Part shown: positions 1-8,134 of the stretch, in pieces
Layout of the letters: the number at the start of each line of letters is the position of its first letter
Numbering within the stretch: position 1 is the first letter of the stretch
From: an uncultured Oscillospiraceae bacterium
GTDB lineage: Bacteria; Bacillota; Clostridia; Oscillospirales; Acutalibacteraceae
Length of the DNA stretch: 15,648 nt
Reading direction: 5' to 3'
Assembly (NCBI GenBank): GCA_902495835.1
Contig: CABUYS010000026.1
Location: forward strand, 1-15,648
Translations under genes and position numbers: made by a program
Notes under the pieces: model-generated
Database searches by the model: none
The model's input: the letters and a program-made list of their open reading frames with translations, nothing else
What the model was told of the DNA's origin: nothing

Positions 1-677
1 CGGCATCCACCACACATGCCCGTGCCGTCAATCATAATGGAGTTCATGCTTACAATTGTTTTTATACCGAATCTTTTTGTAATATCACAAACGGCCTTCA
101 TCATCGGAAGAGGCCCAACAGCAATAACCAAATCATATGATAAAGATTTTTCTAATTTTTTTATAAGAGCATCCGTTACAAATCCTTTATTTCCGTTTGA
201 ACCGTCGTCCGTAACCGTTTCGTGTTCATCAGAAACAGCTTTCATTTCATCTTCGAGTATTATCAAATCTTTATTTCTAAATCCCGAAATAATCGTAACG
301 TCGCTACCAAGCCTATTAAGCTTTTTCGCCAAAGGATATGCAATTGCACTTCCTACTCCACCTGAAACAACCATAGCTTTTCGATAACCTTCAATTTCGG
401 ACTTTTTACCGAGCGGACCTACAACATCAAGTAAATAATCACCTTCTGCTTTTTGATCAAGTTTAAATGTTGTCGTTCCGACTTTTTGATATATTATATC
501 TATCGTTCCTTCACGTCTATTATAATCAAAAATCGTAAGAGGGATTCTTTCGCCAAACTCGTCAACTCTTAAAATTATAAACTGCCCTGCGTCCGCAGAA
601 TTTGCAACGTAAGGAGCCTGCAAAGTCATCTTAGAAACAAAATTGTTTAAAATTGTTTTTTTTAATATTTTATACAT
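1..677 (-). CDS. nfnA: NfnA-type NADH/ferredoxin:NADP oxidoreductase FAD subunit (sulfide/dihydroorotate dehydrogenase-like), 3' end cut by window edge
   Basis: The minus-strand frame is open from the left edge to an ATG at 677 (225 codons visible); the C-terminus lies outside. The start MYKILKK followed by a PGQF-like segment (DAGQFIILRV) is typical of this family. An FAD-binding RIPLTIFDY motif lies near residues 50-58, and a glycine-rich NAD(P)-binding stretch (VVSGGVGSAIAYPLAKKL) near residues 110-127. The last visible residues, DGTGMCGGC, begin the cysteine motif that binds the [2Fe-2S] cluster. Family knowledge: the subunit works with a large GltA-like partner (NfnB), usually encoded next to it, in electron transfer between NAD(P)H and ferredoxin in the cytoplasm. 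Here the partner would lie to the left of the window. A GTG at 689 is in frame but has a poor Shine-Dalgarno, so ATG is preferred. A PyrK-type dihydroorotate dehydrogenase electron-transfer subunit is the main alternative. Confidence 0.85.
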   Translation of the reverse strand, partial: MYKILKKTILNNFVSKMTLQAPYVANSADAGQFIILRVDEFGERIPLTIFDYNRREGTIDIIYQKVGTTTFKLDQKAEGDYLLDVVGPLGKKSEIEGYRKAMVVSGGVGSAIAYPLAKKLNRLGSDVTIISGFRNKDLIILEDEMKAVSDEHETVTDDGSNGNKGFVTDALIKKLEKSLSYDLVIAVGPLPMMKAVCDITKRFGIKTIVSMNSIMIDGTGMCGGC

Positions 678-701
678 AACGTTTTTCACCAACCTTAAAA
701 A

Positions 702-730
702 ATAATATCAAAAATTAATTTGATTTACCA
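702..730 (-). promoter_or_regulatory. Candidate extended -10 promoter of the nfnA-type gene
   Basis: On the minus strand TGATATTAT (extended -10, hexamer at 707-702) is preceded at 17 bp by a weak -35, TGGTAA (730-725). It lies about 25 bp before the start codon and just past the terminator of the upstream gene, which is where a promoter is needed. The weak -35 keeps confidence moderate. Confidence 0.45.
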
Positions 731-762
731 CAAAAAATAATTTCTAAATTTTTCAGCTTAAA

Positions 763-800
763 AAATTAATGCAAAAGAGCACAGCCGAAGCAGTGCTCTT
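763..800 (-). terminator. Intrinsic terminator of the lysozyme gene
   Basis: AAGAGCAC (775-782) pairs with GTGCTCTT (793-800). Read on the minus strand, the stem is extended by GC pairs that close a TTCG tetraloop, a very stable loop. A T-rich tail follows on that strand. It begins 5 bp after the stop codon of the Big2/lysozyme gene and separates it from the nfnA-type gene. Confidence 0.8.
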
Positions 801-804
801 AATC

Positions 805-2232
805 TTAAAAAAGTTTTTCGGCACATTTTGGAATAGGATAATTTCCCGCTCCACGCCATCCTGTATTTCTGCTGTATATGCCGCGAAAGAAAATATCCAA
901 TTCTTCAAAACGTCTCTTTAAAAGCCCTTTGCAACATTTTTGGCAAGCATGGTGATATTGAGAAAATTCTTTTATAAACTCGTTTTTATTTACATTGTTA
1001 AGATTTTTTTCTCCGGACTTTTCATAGTGAAAATTGAGATAATCTCCACAGCAGTAACCAATGTTACCGTTTGAGTTTTTCACGTGATACCAATTTCCGT
1101 TATGTGGATTTGCATTTAGCAATTCAAGCCGAGTGTTATTCGATATTATGCACAGCTTTCTTGAATGCGCATTTGACTCTGAACGCATAAATAAGCCGTT
1201 GTCGGAATTAACTATAGCATACTTTTTTCCTTTACCACAGCCGCAATCAAGAAGTATTCTACTTAAATTACTCCAATTATTCATCCATGTACATCCCGCG
1301 TTGTAACAAAAACTTACCAAAGCATCGAATTGATGCTGGTTGCATTTTATTTTGTAATTTTTTAAAAATCTATTCAACCGAACAGTACAACTGCCTTGAT
1401 TAAGAGTTTTTGAAAAAAGAGCTATTCCTTCTTCTCTGCTTAAACTATTGTAAAATGATTCAAAGGGATATATTTTTTTACCGCACCCAATAGTTAAAAT
1501 ATCACACATATCACGATATGCCCTTGGCACAAATCCTTCGCACGACATGATAAAATGCGAAGCTTTTGTACTTGCTCTTTTTTCAGAAAAATCAGGTAAA
1601 GTTTTCTTATTTTTATCGCATATGTAAGTTTCGCAATTGCCTTCCGAACAATTTTTCCACGAACCTTTAATTTTTCCCCAAGCTTGTATTTTACAGTTTC
1701 CACATTTAGGTATACTTACAGGTAAAATCCACACGCAGCAATCACTTCTGTTACTTTTTTTGGTACATGCAAAAGTTTTGTGATATCCCGGTGCACAAAT
1801 ATCAAATTTTACTTCTTCTACTTTTTTGTTCGCAAATGCTTTTATTTCAAAAGATTCATTGATCGACGCTATATTCAATGAAGTGATTACATTTTTGAAG
1901 GGTTCACTTTCGGTTACTGTTACAGTACAAACGCAATTTTTTTTTGTATGTTTGTTTGTAACAGTTATCCTAGCATGACCCACGGCATTCGCGTGAACTA
2001 TCCCCAAGGAATTCACGGTTGCAACCGATTTATTATCAGATTTCCATGTTAAATTGCTGTCAAACTTTGATGACGGAGCCACGAGCACATCTTTCCCTAC
2101 AGGCAAAGAATATGAATTTCTGCTTAAAATTCCGGATGCAGAACAAATGCTAAAAAACGATTGAACAACAACAGTAATCGATAAAATAAAAAAGAATTTT
2201 AAAAATTGTTTTTTTAAACTGTAATACGACAT
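805..2232 (-). CDS. Secreted Big2 / GH24 lysozyme protein with an SH3 domain inserted in the lysozyme fold
   Basis: A 475-residue protein predicted to cut peptidoglycan outside the cell. Residues 1-34 form a signal peptide (KK, then a long hydrophobic run ending CSASG). Residues about 38-108 match a bacterial Ig-like Big2 domain (LTWKSDNKSVATVN, GHARITVT). Residues 110-205 look like a second, cysteine-rich beta domain that I cannot name. The phage-type lysozyme core follows: E232, D241 and T247 have exactly the spacing of the T4 lysozyme triad E11/D20/T26, with TIGCG in place of TIGYG, and then QHQFDALVSFCYNAG. Residues about 338-402 look like a bacterial SH3 domain (LFMRSESN, WYHVKN, IGYCCGDYLNF). 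The helix that normally ends the lysozyme fold, GLLKRRFEELDIFF, appears only after it. About 28 cysteines is high for an exported protein. An upstream in-frame TTG at 2268 is not used, because the Shine-Dalgarno lies inside that extension. Confidence 0.82.
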   Translation of the reverse strand: MSYYSLKKQFLKFFFILSITVVVQSFFSICSASGILSRNSYSLPVGKDVLVAPSSKFDSNLTWKSDNKSVATVNSLGIVHANAVGHARITVTNKHTKKNCVCTVTVTESEPFKNVITSLNIASINESFEIKAFANKKVEEVKFDICAPGYHKTFACTKKSNRSDCCVWILPVSIPKCGNCKIQAWGKIKGSWKNCSEGNCETYICDKNKKTLPDFSEKRASTKASHFIMSCEGFVPRAYRDMCDILTIGCGKKIYPFESFYNSLSREEGIALFSKTLNQGSCTVRLNRFLKNYKIKCNQHQFDALVSFCYNAGCTWMNNWSNLSRILLDCGCGKGKKYAIVNSDNGLFMRSESNAHSRKLCIISNNTRLELLNANPHNGNWYHVKNSNGNIGYCCGDYLNFHYEKSGEKNLNNVNKNEFIKEFSQYHHACQKCCKGLLKRRFEELDIFFRGIYSRNTGWRGAGNYPIPKCAEKLF

Positions 2233-2242
2233 TTTTATATAA

Positions 2243-2250
2243 CTCCTCCC
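2243..2250 (-). promoter_or_regulatory. Ribosome binding site deciding the lysozyme start
   Basis: GGGAGGAG on the minus strand lies 10 bases before the ATG at 2232. It falls inside the longer TTG-initiated reading frame, so translation should begin at the ATG, directly in front of the signal peptide. Confidence 0.75.
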
Positions 2251-2310
2251 TTTTTTCGACAAAAACAAAACGCAAAAATCCTACTGTAAAATTTTGAAAA
2301 CAAGATATTA

Positions 2311-3588
2311 TTAATGAATTTTACTTTCCAAAAACGCAAGTTTTACGCAAATACAAAAAAGTTCAACTGCTTTTTCAAGTTCTTCTTTTTCGGGATAAGT
2401 CGGGGCAAGTCTGATATGTGAATCACTTTCATCGTTTCCGTAAGGAAAAGCAGCTCCTGCTTCTGTCAAAACGACTCCGCCCTCTTGGCAAAGTTTCACG
2501 GTGCGTTTGGCACAATTTTCAGCAGTATTCACACTTATGAAATATCCCCCCAAGGGAACATTCCACGATAAGATAGGATTTTGCTTGAATTCTTTATTCA
2601 GACGTTCCAGAACCAGGTCAAACTTAGGTTTTAAAATTTCACGATGTTTTTTCATGTGTTTAAGAAGCGTGCTCTTATCTTTTAAAAATTTAACATGCCT
2701 GAATTGATTTATTTTATCAAATCCCACAGTTTTAATTGAATACATTTTTTTGAAGTTTTTTAAATTTTCGCCTTCACACGCCATAAACGCAACGCCTGCT
2801 CCTGGGAAAGTTATTTTAGACGTAGAATAGAATATTAAAGGCATTTCCTGCGAACCGTGTTTTTTACACTCATCTGTTATGCTTAATAAAGGAACTGTGT
2901 TTTCGGTTAAATCATGAACAAAATATGCATTATCCCAAAATATTCTAAAATCTTTTGCGGCAGGTTTGAGAAGCGAAAATCTGCGTACAACTTCGTCTGA
3001 ATACGTCACTCCACCTGGATTTGAATATTTAGGCACGCACCATATTCCTTTGACCGACTTGTCTTCGCTCACCAGTTTTTCTACAATATCCATATCCGGC
3101 CCATCACAATTCATCGGTACATTTATAAGCTCCATTTTGAAATACTCCGATATACGAAAGTGCCTGTCATAGCCCGGAGAAGGACACAAAAACTTTATTT
3201 TCCCCTGTTTAATCCACGGTTCGCATCCGTTTGCTCCGTGAATCATAAAAAAAGAAATTGCATCGAACATCATGCTTAAACTTGAATTTCCGCCGACTAT
3301 AAAATTATCTTTTTCTATTCCCGTAGCTTCGGAAATAAACTCTTTTATTTCAGGCAAGCCATCACATACTCCGTAATTTCTTACATCAATTCTGCTTTGA
3401 GTCATATATTCGGAATTCGAATTAATCTCGTCCAAAAGTTTTAAAGATAAGTCAAGCTGCTCAGAACTCGGTTTACCGCGAGACATATTTAGTTTTAAAT
3501 TTTTTCTTTTGAAATTTTGATAATCTTTCAAAACGCTTTCGTATTCCTCTAAAAGCTCAATTTTGTTCATTTTTAAATAATTTTTCAC
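2311..3588 (-). CDS. PLP-dependent aspartate-type aminotransferase (class I/II, Asp_aminotransf-like family)
   Basis: A 425-residue fold-type I aminotransferase, cytoplasmic. The N-terminal LNMSRGKPS, then VRNYGVCDGLPEIKEFI, mark the subfamily annotated as aspartate or alanine-glyoxylate aminotransferase in Clostridia. YSNPGG (about 189-194) and FWDNAYFVHDL (about 217-227) supply the PLP-contacting Asn, Asp and Tyr. YSTSKITFPGAG carries the Schiff-base lysine (K258). HIRLAPTYP near the C-terminus holds the arginine that binds substrate carboxylate. Substrate specificity cannot be read from sequence. GTG at 3588 is chosen as start: AAGGGTGA lies 9 bases upstream, and MKNYLKMNKIELL aligns with family N-termini. 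TTG at 3591 and an internal ATG at 3567 are less likely. It is divergent from dpaA and lies 78 bp upstream of the lysozyme gene, which could share its transcript. Confidence 0.88.
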   Translation of the reverse strand: MKNYLKMNKIELLEEYESVLKDYQNFKRKNLKLNMSRGKPSSEQLDLSLKLLDEINSNSEYMTQSRIDVRNYGVCDGLPEIKEFISEATGIEKDNFIVGGNSSLSMMFDAISFFMIHGANGCEPWIKQGKIKFLCPSPGYDRHFRISEYFKMELINVPMNCDGPDMDIVEKLVSEDKSVKGIWCVPKYSNPGGVTYSDEVVRRFSLLKPAAKDFRIFWDNAYFVHDLTENTVPLLSITDECKKHGSQEMPLIFYSTSKITFPGAGVAFMACEGENLKNFKKMYSIKTVGFDKINQFRHVKFLKDKSTLLKHMKKHREILKPKFDLVLERLNKEFKQNPILSWNVPLGGYFISVNTAENCAKRTVKLCQEGGVVLTEAGAAFPYGNDESDSHIRLAPTYPEKEELEKAVELFCICVKLAFLESKIH

Positions 3589-3611
3589 CAAATCAAATCA
3601 CCCTTCGTATA

Positions 3612-3640
3612 ATAATATCAATAAGTATATTTAATTTCAA
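3612..3640 (-). promoter_or_regulatory. Sigma-A promoter of the aminotransferase gene
   Basis: TTGAAA (3640-3635), a 17-bp spacer and TATTAT (3617-3612), preceded by TGA (extended -10), lie on the minus strand. The predicted start site falls just at the Shine-Dalgarno, giving a very short leader. A TATAAT also occurs on the plus strand at 3608-3613 facing dpaA but has a poor -35; dpaA is expected to use a sporulation sigma factor and I could not define its site. Confidence 0.55.
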
Positions 3641-3671
3641 CTATTATGTCGCTTAGAAGGAGAGACACGCC

Positions 3672-4535
3672 ATGAACACAAAAAAAGTCGGAATAATCGG
3701 TGGAGATATGCGTCAATACTTCCTAGCAAAAAGTTTAAAAAAAGACGGTAACGACGTTAAATTATTCGGATTTGAAAATCTTCCAAACAAAACCGAACAA
3801 TTAAGCGAATGCTCTTTAAAAGAACTTGCAGAATTTTCGGAATACATAATTTTGCCGCTACCAGTTTCTCGTGACGGAAAAACTCTTAATGCACCATTTT
3901 CACGCGAAAAAATAGAACTTAAAAATCTGCACGATAATCTAAAAAACAAAAAAATATTTGGAGGAATTATATCTCCAGAAATAAAAAGTTTATTTGACGA
4001 AGATTCAAAAATTTATGATTTTTGCCGCGAAGATTTTAGCATTTTAAATGCGGTACCTACTGCCGAAGGTGCAATAAAAGAAGTTTTTGAAAATTCCGAT
4101 AAGACCATATTTTCAAGCAAATGTCTTGTAACAGGTTACGGTAAAATCGGCAAAGTACTTTGCAAACTTTTAAAAAATATGGGAGCGGATGTTACGGCAA
4201 GTATGCGTTCGATTCAAGATTTCGCGTGGGCAAAAACAGACGGAATCAAAGCAGTGCATACCGAAAAACTTTCTGAAAATCCCATGAGCTTTGACATAAT
4301 ATTTAATACTATACCTTCAATTGTTTTTAACAGAAAACTTCTTGAAAAATGTCATAAAGAAACTCTTATTATCGACCTTGCTTCTAATCCCGGCGGCATC
4401 GATAAAACTGCTGCAACGGATTTAAAAATAAAAACAATTCATTCCCTTGGAATTCCCGGAAAATATTTCCCCGAAACAGCAGCAGAAATAATTAAAACAA
4501 CAATATACAAAATTGCAGAGGAGGAAAAATTATGA
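3672..4535 (+). CDS. dpaA: Dipicolinate synthase subunit A (SpoVFA)
   Basis: A 287-residue protein, close to the 297 residues of B. subtilis SpoVFA. With DpaB it oxidises the diaminopimelate-pathway intermediate (dihydrodipicolinate level) to dipicolinic acid in the mother cell; the product is loaded into the spore core with calcium. The N-terminal dinucleotide-fold start VGIIGGDMRQYFLAKSL and the second Rossmann motif CLVTGYGKIGKVLCKLL (about residues 153-169) are clear. DLASNPGGID lies near the C-terminus. AGAAGGAG sits 8-9 bases before the ATG. The reading frame overlaps dpaB by 4 bases (ATGA), so the two are translationally coupled. The protein is a strong marker of endospore formation. 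In B. subtilis the operon is sigma-K dependent; no convincing sigma-K site could be assigned here. Confidence 0.93.
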   Translation: MNTKKVGIIGGDMRQYFLAKSLKKDGNDVKLFGFENLPNKTEQLSECSLKELAEFSEYIILPLPVSRDGKTLNAPFSREKIELKNLHDNLKNKKIFGGIISPEIKSLFDEDSKIYDFCREDFSILNAVPTAEGAIKEVFENSDKTIFSSKCLVTGYGKIGKVLCKLLKNMGADVTASMRSIQDFAWAKTDGIKAVHTEKLSENPMSFDIIFNTIPSIVFNRKLLEKCHKETLIIDLASNPGGIDKTAATDLKIKTIHSLGIPGKYFPETAAEIIKTTIYKIAEEEKL

Positions 4536-5101
4536 AAAAACTCAATTTAGGGTTCGTGATGTGCGGTTCTTTTTGTACACTTTCAAAAGCAATTGATAAA
4601 ATGGAAATTTTGTCGGAAAAATATAATATAATTCCCATAATGTCGGATAACGTTTACAGCATGGATACAAAATTTGGAAAAGCTGCGGATTTTATTAATC
4701 GCGTGGAAAAAATTTGCAACAAAAAAATTATTCATTCCATACCCGACGCCGAACCGATAGGCCCAAAAAAATTAGCGGATATAGTCCTTGTAGCCCCTTG
4801 CTCGGGAAATACTCTCGCAAAACTTTCGCACGGAATAACGGACACTCCCGCTTTAATGGCTATAAAATCTCATTTAAGAATAAAACGCCCGGTTGTAATT
4901 GCCTTAGCAACAAATGACGCCTTGGGAATTTCGGCAAAAAATATTGGAACAATGCTCAACGCAAAAAATATTTATTTTGTACCATTAAAACAGGACGATT
5001 TTAAAAACAAACCAAATTCAATGATTGCCGACTTCGAGCTTATACCTCAAACTTTGGAACTTGCTTTGGAAAGTAAACAAATTCAGCCGATTTTTAAATA
5101 A
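4532..5101 (+). CDS. dpaB: Dipicolinate synthase subunit B (SpoVFB), flavoprotein-like
   Basis: A 189-residue subunit with a flavoprotein fold. It opens with LGFVMCGSFCTLSKAIDKME, and the central APCSGNTLAKLSHGITDTP, then PVVIALATNDALG, are hallmarks of DpaB. The family usually has about 200 residues, so it is complete. GAGGAGGAA lies 6 bases before the ATG, inside the end of dpaA. Aspartate-pathway genes (asd, dapG, dapA) that follow dpaAB in B. subtilis are absent; the next gene is a nucleotide deaminase with its own promoter. Together with DpaA it makes the dipicolinic acid needed for spore heat resistance. Confidence 0.93.
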   Translation: MKKLNLGFVMCGSFCTLSKAIDKMEILSEKYNIIPIMSDNVYSMDTKFGKAADFINRVEKICNKKIIHSIPDAEPIGPKKLADIVLVAPCSGNTLAKLSHGITDTPALMAIKSHLRIKRPVVIALATNDALGISAKNIGTMLNAKNIYFVPLKQDDFKNKPNSMIADFELIPQTLELALESKQIQPIFK

Positions 5102-5114
5102 TTTAAAAAAAGTA

Positions 5115-5144
5115 GTGTTAATTATTTCGGTTTTATGGTATAAT
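5115..5144 (+). promoter_or_regulatory. Extended -10 promoter in front of the dCMP deaminase-folate gene run
   Basis: TGGTATAAT (5136-5144) is a consensus extended -10. The -35 region (around 5115-5121) is weak. It stands 39 bp before the dCMP deaminase start, after the end of dpaB, and would start the run that ends with folK. No intrinsic terminator is visible between dpaB and this promoter. Confidence 0.6.
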
Positions 5145-5183
5145 TATTTTGGGTAATTATAAAAATTCGGAGAATATTGCAAA

Positions 5184-5672
5184 ATGCAAAGAAAAGATAA
5201 AATAAACTATTATTTAGACATCGCTGAAACAGTTTTGAAAAGAGGTTCGTGCATCCGAAGAAACTTTGGAGCGGTAATAGTAAACAATGACCAGATTATA
5301 TCTTCAGGTTACACAGGCGCACCTAGAGGAAGAAAAAACTGTATGGATATGAACTGTTGTATACGTCAAAAATTTAACATACCGCGTGGAGAAAGATATG
5401 AAATGTGCCGTTCGGTTCATGCGGAAGCAAATGCCATAATTCATGCTTCACGCGAAGAAATGCTCGGAGGAACTTTGTATTTGGTCGGAAAAGAAACATC
5501 AAACAACGAATATGTAAAAAATGCTTTTCCTTGTTCCATGTGCAAAAGAATGATCATAAACTCAGGAATCGAGCAAGTAATTATAAGAAACGACTTTGAA
5601 AAGTTTACTACCGTTACGGTTACATATTGGATTGAAAATGACGAATCTTTGAAAAATATTACAGGATATTAA
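5184..5672 (+). CDS. Deoxycytidylate (dCMP) deaminase, ComEB-like
   Basis: A 162-residue cytoplasmic enzyme of the cytidine/deoxycytidylate deaminase family that converts dCMP to dUMP, the precursor of dTMP. The catalytic zinc site is HAEANAI (His ligand and proton-shuttling Glu) plus PCSMCKRMI (two Cys ligands). SSGYTGAPRG and a second cysteine cluster (CMDMNCC, then YEMC just before HAE) match the structural-zinc arm of dCMP deaminases rather than guanine or cytosine deaminases. GGAG lies 11 bases before the ATG. It heads a tightly spaced run of genes that ends with folate synthesis; thymidylate synthesis consumes reduced folate, so the link is metabolically sensible, though this is inference. 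Confidence 0.9.
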   Translation: MQRKDKINYYLDIAETVLKRGSCIRRNFGAVIVNNDQIISSGYTGAPRGRKNCMDMNCCIRQKFNIPRGERYEMCRSVHAEANAIIHASREEMLGGTLYLVGKETSNNEYVKNAFPCSMCKRMIINSGIEQVIIRNDFEKFTTVTVTYWIENDESLKNITGY

Positions 5673-5706
5673 AACGCCATCCGTAAAGAAAGGATTTTTA
5701 GATTTA

Positions 5707-6231
5707 ATGGAATTCCCTCAGCTTTTGAAATTTAATAAAAATTACAAAATTGGTCTGAGAGCGATAAAAACAGCTATAGCGGTTTCTATTTGTGCACTTA
5801 TTTCGATGTTTTTTAATCATGAAGATATTTTTTGTGCGTGCATAGCTTCGGTAATCTGTATGGAACAAACATGCGAACAAACCATAGATACGGGCATAAA
5901 CAGATTCATAGGAACTATGATTGGAGGAATTATCGGATATGCCGCTCTTGAATGTGCATGTGCTCTTCCCTATTATGAATGGGTAAGAATAATGTTTTTG
6001 CCACTTTGCATATTGGGAGTAGTTTATGCATGCAATATCATAAATAAAAAGCCCGCAGTATCAATAGGGTGCGTGGTTGTTATAGTTATTTTATCTAGAT
6101 CCGGAGCAAGTACAAGCAGTACGTTAACTTATGTTATCCAAAGAGTCAGCGATACATTACTCGGAATATTTGTGGCAACAATAGTAAACAAGTTCACTTT
6201 CAGACATGCAAGCACTTCGCACAATACTTAA
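5707..6231 (+). CDS. Small aromatic acid exporter (ArAE/FUSC)-like membrane protein
   Basis: A 174-residue integral membrane protein with about four predicted transmembrane segments (IGLRAIKTAIAVSICALISM; CACIASVICMEQ; a GTMIGGIIGYAALECA region; VSIGCVVVIVILSR) and a final segment near LLGIFVATIV. The pattern GLRAIKTAIA...GINRFIGTMIGGIIG...QRVSDTLLGIFVA is that of the N-terminal membrane half of the ArAE_1/FUSC families. The soluble C-terminal part found in longer members is missing, as in many short clostridial homologues. The substrate is unknown. It lies 34 bp after dCMP deaminase and 29 bp before the next gene, so co-transcription is likely. AAAGGA precedes the ATG at a rather long spacing. 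Confidence 0.75.
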   Translation: MEFPQLLKFNKNYKIGLRAIKTAIAVSICALISMFFNHEDIFCACIASVICMEQTCEQTIDTGINRFIGTMIGGIIGYAALECACALPYYEWVRIMFLPLCILGVVYACNIINKKPAVSIGCVVVIVILSRSGASTSSTLTYVIQRVSDTLLGIFVATIVNKFTFRHASTSHNT

Positions 6232-6260
6232 AATTATCGCTTGAAAAGGAGGACAAGCCG

Positions 6261-7601
6261 GTGAAAAAAAAGTATTCATTTTCTATTTTCGGAGTATCAT
6301 TTTTGATGATTTCCGCAGTTGTGATTTATGGTGCAAGATTTGCCAGCAAAAACGGAATAAGCTTAAATGAATTTATTATGAACAATTTGCTAAATGTAGG
6401 TACGATGCAGTTTCAAGATGAAAAACAAGACAGTACGGAAAATACTTTAGGCGGAACTTCATATGTGCAGCCTCAAACAGCACAAAAAGCAATAAGAACA
6501 AGCACAGGTTATGAAGGCCTTTCGACAGAAGTAGAAAAAAAATGCTATCGTTTAATAAAATCTCATGCGTCTAAAATTTTAAAGACAGAAAAAAAACCGG
6601 GGCTTTATTCAATTGAATCATTTACCGTAGATGGAGCACGTTTAACTTCTGCTCAAATAAAAAAGATTCTGTATGCGGTTCAAAATGACAATCCCGATAT
6701 TTTCTGGATTGCAAGTTCTTTCACTTACTGCTATTCAGGAAACAAAACCACACTTAAACTTACTTCAATGTTTTCACCGAGTGAGCAACAAAAAGCGCTC
6801 AAACAACTGAATAATAAAGTTAATTCAATCATATCTCAAGCTCCGGCTAATGCAAGTGAGTACGAACTGGAACTGTTTTTTCATGACTATATAGTAAAAA
6901 ATTGCAAATATCAAAACGTTAACGCGTTAAAAGTTCAAAATATGAGAATATTCACGTGTTACGGATGTTTAGTCGAAAATGCAGCAGTTTGCGAAGGAAT
7001 GGCTAAATCTATGCAACTTCTTTTGAACTCTGTCGGTATAAAATGCGGAACTGTGGTAGGCTCCAGAGGAACAGAACCTCATATGTGGAATGTTGTAAAA
7101 ATAAACAATCATTGGTATCATCTCGACGTTACGTGGGACACCGGTGGAGAATTCCAAAAATACAATTATTTCAATTTAACGGACGAAATGATTAAAAAAG
7201 ACCACAAAATAAATGAACAGCTTAAGAAAACCACGGCATTTAAAGATAATATACGGTATAACTTTGAAATTCCCGTATGTAACTCCACAGAATACAATTA
7301 TTACGAAAGAAATGCTTTAAAAATAAAAGATTTTAACTCCGATACCAACAATCAAATAGTCAAAAAATTAATTTCATCCGCAAAATCTAAAAATGAATAT
7401 TTTTACATTAAGTTTGATAAAAACATTAGTTTGACTACCGCAAAAAATGATTTATTAATAAGACAGCCCTATAGATTTTTTACTTGCATAAAAAGTGCAA
7501 ATCAATCTTTAGACAGAAATCATAAGATAAATGACAGTCAAGTCAAATATTCAGGAAACAGCTTCCAAAATGTTTTAATCATCAAATTATCTTACAAATA
7601 A
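6261..7601 (+). CDS. Membrane-anchored transglutaminase-like protein
   Basis: A 446-residue protein with an N-terminal signal anchor (MKKKYSF, then a hydrophobic run to about residue 24), so most of it lies outside the membrane. The transglutaminase/protease-like core shows the Cys-His-Asp triad: C244 in AAVCEGMAKS, H274 in PHMWNVV and D289 in WYHLDVTWD. The family acts as cysteine proteases or transglutaminases on cell-surface proteins; the substrate is unknown. About 110 residues at the C-terminus have no recognised domain. The start is GTG: GGAGG lies 8 bases upstream and no better ATG is near. It ends 12 bp before folE and seems to be in the same transcript, which is an odd neighbour for folate genes. 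Confidence 0.83.
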   Translation: MKKKYSFSIFGVSFLMISAVVIYGARFASKNGISLNEFIMNNLLNVGTMQFQDEKQDSTENTLGGTSYVQPQTAQKAIRTSTGYEGLSTEVEKKCYRLIKSHASKILKTEKKPGLYSIESFTVDGARLTSAQIKKILYAVQNDNPDIFWIASSFTYCYSGNKTTLKLTSMFSPSEQQKALKQLNNKVNSIISQAPANASEYELELFFHDYIVKNCKYQNVNALKVQNMRIFTCYGCLVENAAVCEGMAKSMQLLLNSVGIKCGTVVGSRGTEPHMWNVVKINNHWYHLDVTWDTGGEFQKYNYFNLTDEMIKKDHKINEQLKKTTAFKDNIRYNFEIPVCNSTEYNYYERNALKIKDFNSDTNNQIVKKLISSAKSKNEYFYIKFDKNISLTTAKNDLLIRQPYRFFTCIKSANQSLDRNHKINDSQVKYSGNSFQNVLIIKLSYK

Positions 7602-7613
7602 GGAATTTTTTAA

Positions 7614-8132
7614 ATGACAGATAAAAATAAAATACAATCGTTAACTTATGAACTTCTTAAAGCAATAGGAGAAAATCCCGAACGCGAAGGTTTGAAGGAT
7701 ACTCCCAAACGCATAGCTGAAATGTGCGAAGAAATATTCTCCGGAATAAATACTAATCCGGAGAATTTTGTAAAATTATTTAAAGAAGATTCCCAAACGA
7801 GCGATATCGTGGAAATAAATGATATTCCAGTGTATTCCGTGTGCGAACACCATCTTTTGCCTTTTTTCGGAAAAGCAAACATAAAATACATCCCAAAAGA
7901 CGGTAATATTATGGGAATATCAAAGTTCCCGAGAATAGTGAATTGTTTTGCAGCAAAGCCTCAAGTTCAAGAAAGACTTACTCGGGAAATAGCTGAATTT
8001 TTGTTTAGTAAATTAAATCCACAAGGAATAAAAGTAACCTTGGAATGCTCACACATGTGCATGATTATGCGGGGAATAAAAGCACAGGGTTCAATGACAA
8101 AAACAACTTCCGTATTTGGAAATATAGAGTAA
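7614..8132 (+). CDS. folE: GTP cyclohydrolase I (FolE type 1A)
   Basis: A 172-residue enzyme that converts GTP to 7,8-dihydroneopterin triphosphate, the first step of folate synthesis. ENPEREGLKDTPKRIAEM, VCEHHLLPFFGKANIKYIP (zinc Cys and the two His), GISKFPRIVNCF, PQVQERLTREIA and CSHMCMIMRGIKAQGSMTKTT (second zinc Cys) are all present. The end GNIE stops about 10-15 residues earlier than most FolE proteins, which continue past the GVF-like segment; all active-site residues are retained. AAGGA precedes the ATG at normal spacing. The next gene, folP, starts 14 bp after the stop. Confidence 0.93.
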   Translation: MTDKNKIQSLTYELLKAIGENPEREGLKDTPKRIAEMCEEIFSGINTNPENFVKLFKEDSQTSDIVEINDIPVYSVCEHHLLPFFGKANIKYIPKDGNIMGISKFPRIVNCFAAKPQVQERLTREIAEFLFSKLNPQGIKVTLECSHMCMIMRGIKAQGSMTKTTSVFGNIE

Positions 8133-8134
8133 AC

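Noticed and set aside
16..387. Plus-strand frame of 123 codons at the left edge
   Set aside because: It is antisense to the NfnA-type gene, whose motifs are clear.
3608..3613. TATAAT facing dpaA as its promoter
   Set aside because: The -35 at 17 bp is poor, the site overlaps the better minus-strand promoter, and dpaAB is expected to be under a sporulation sigma factor.
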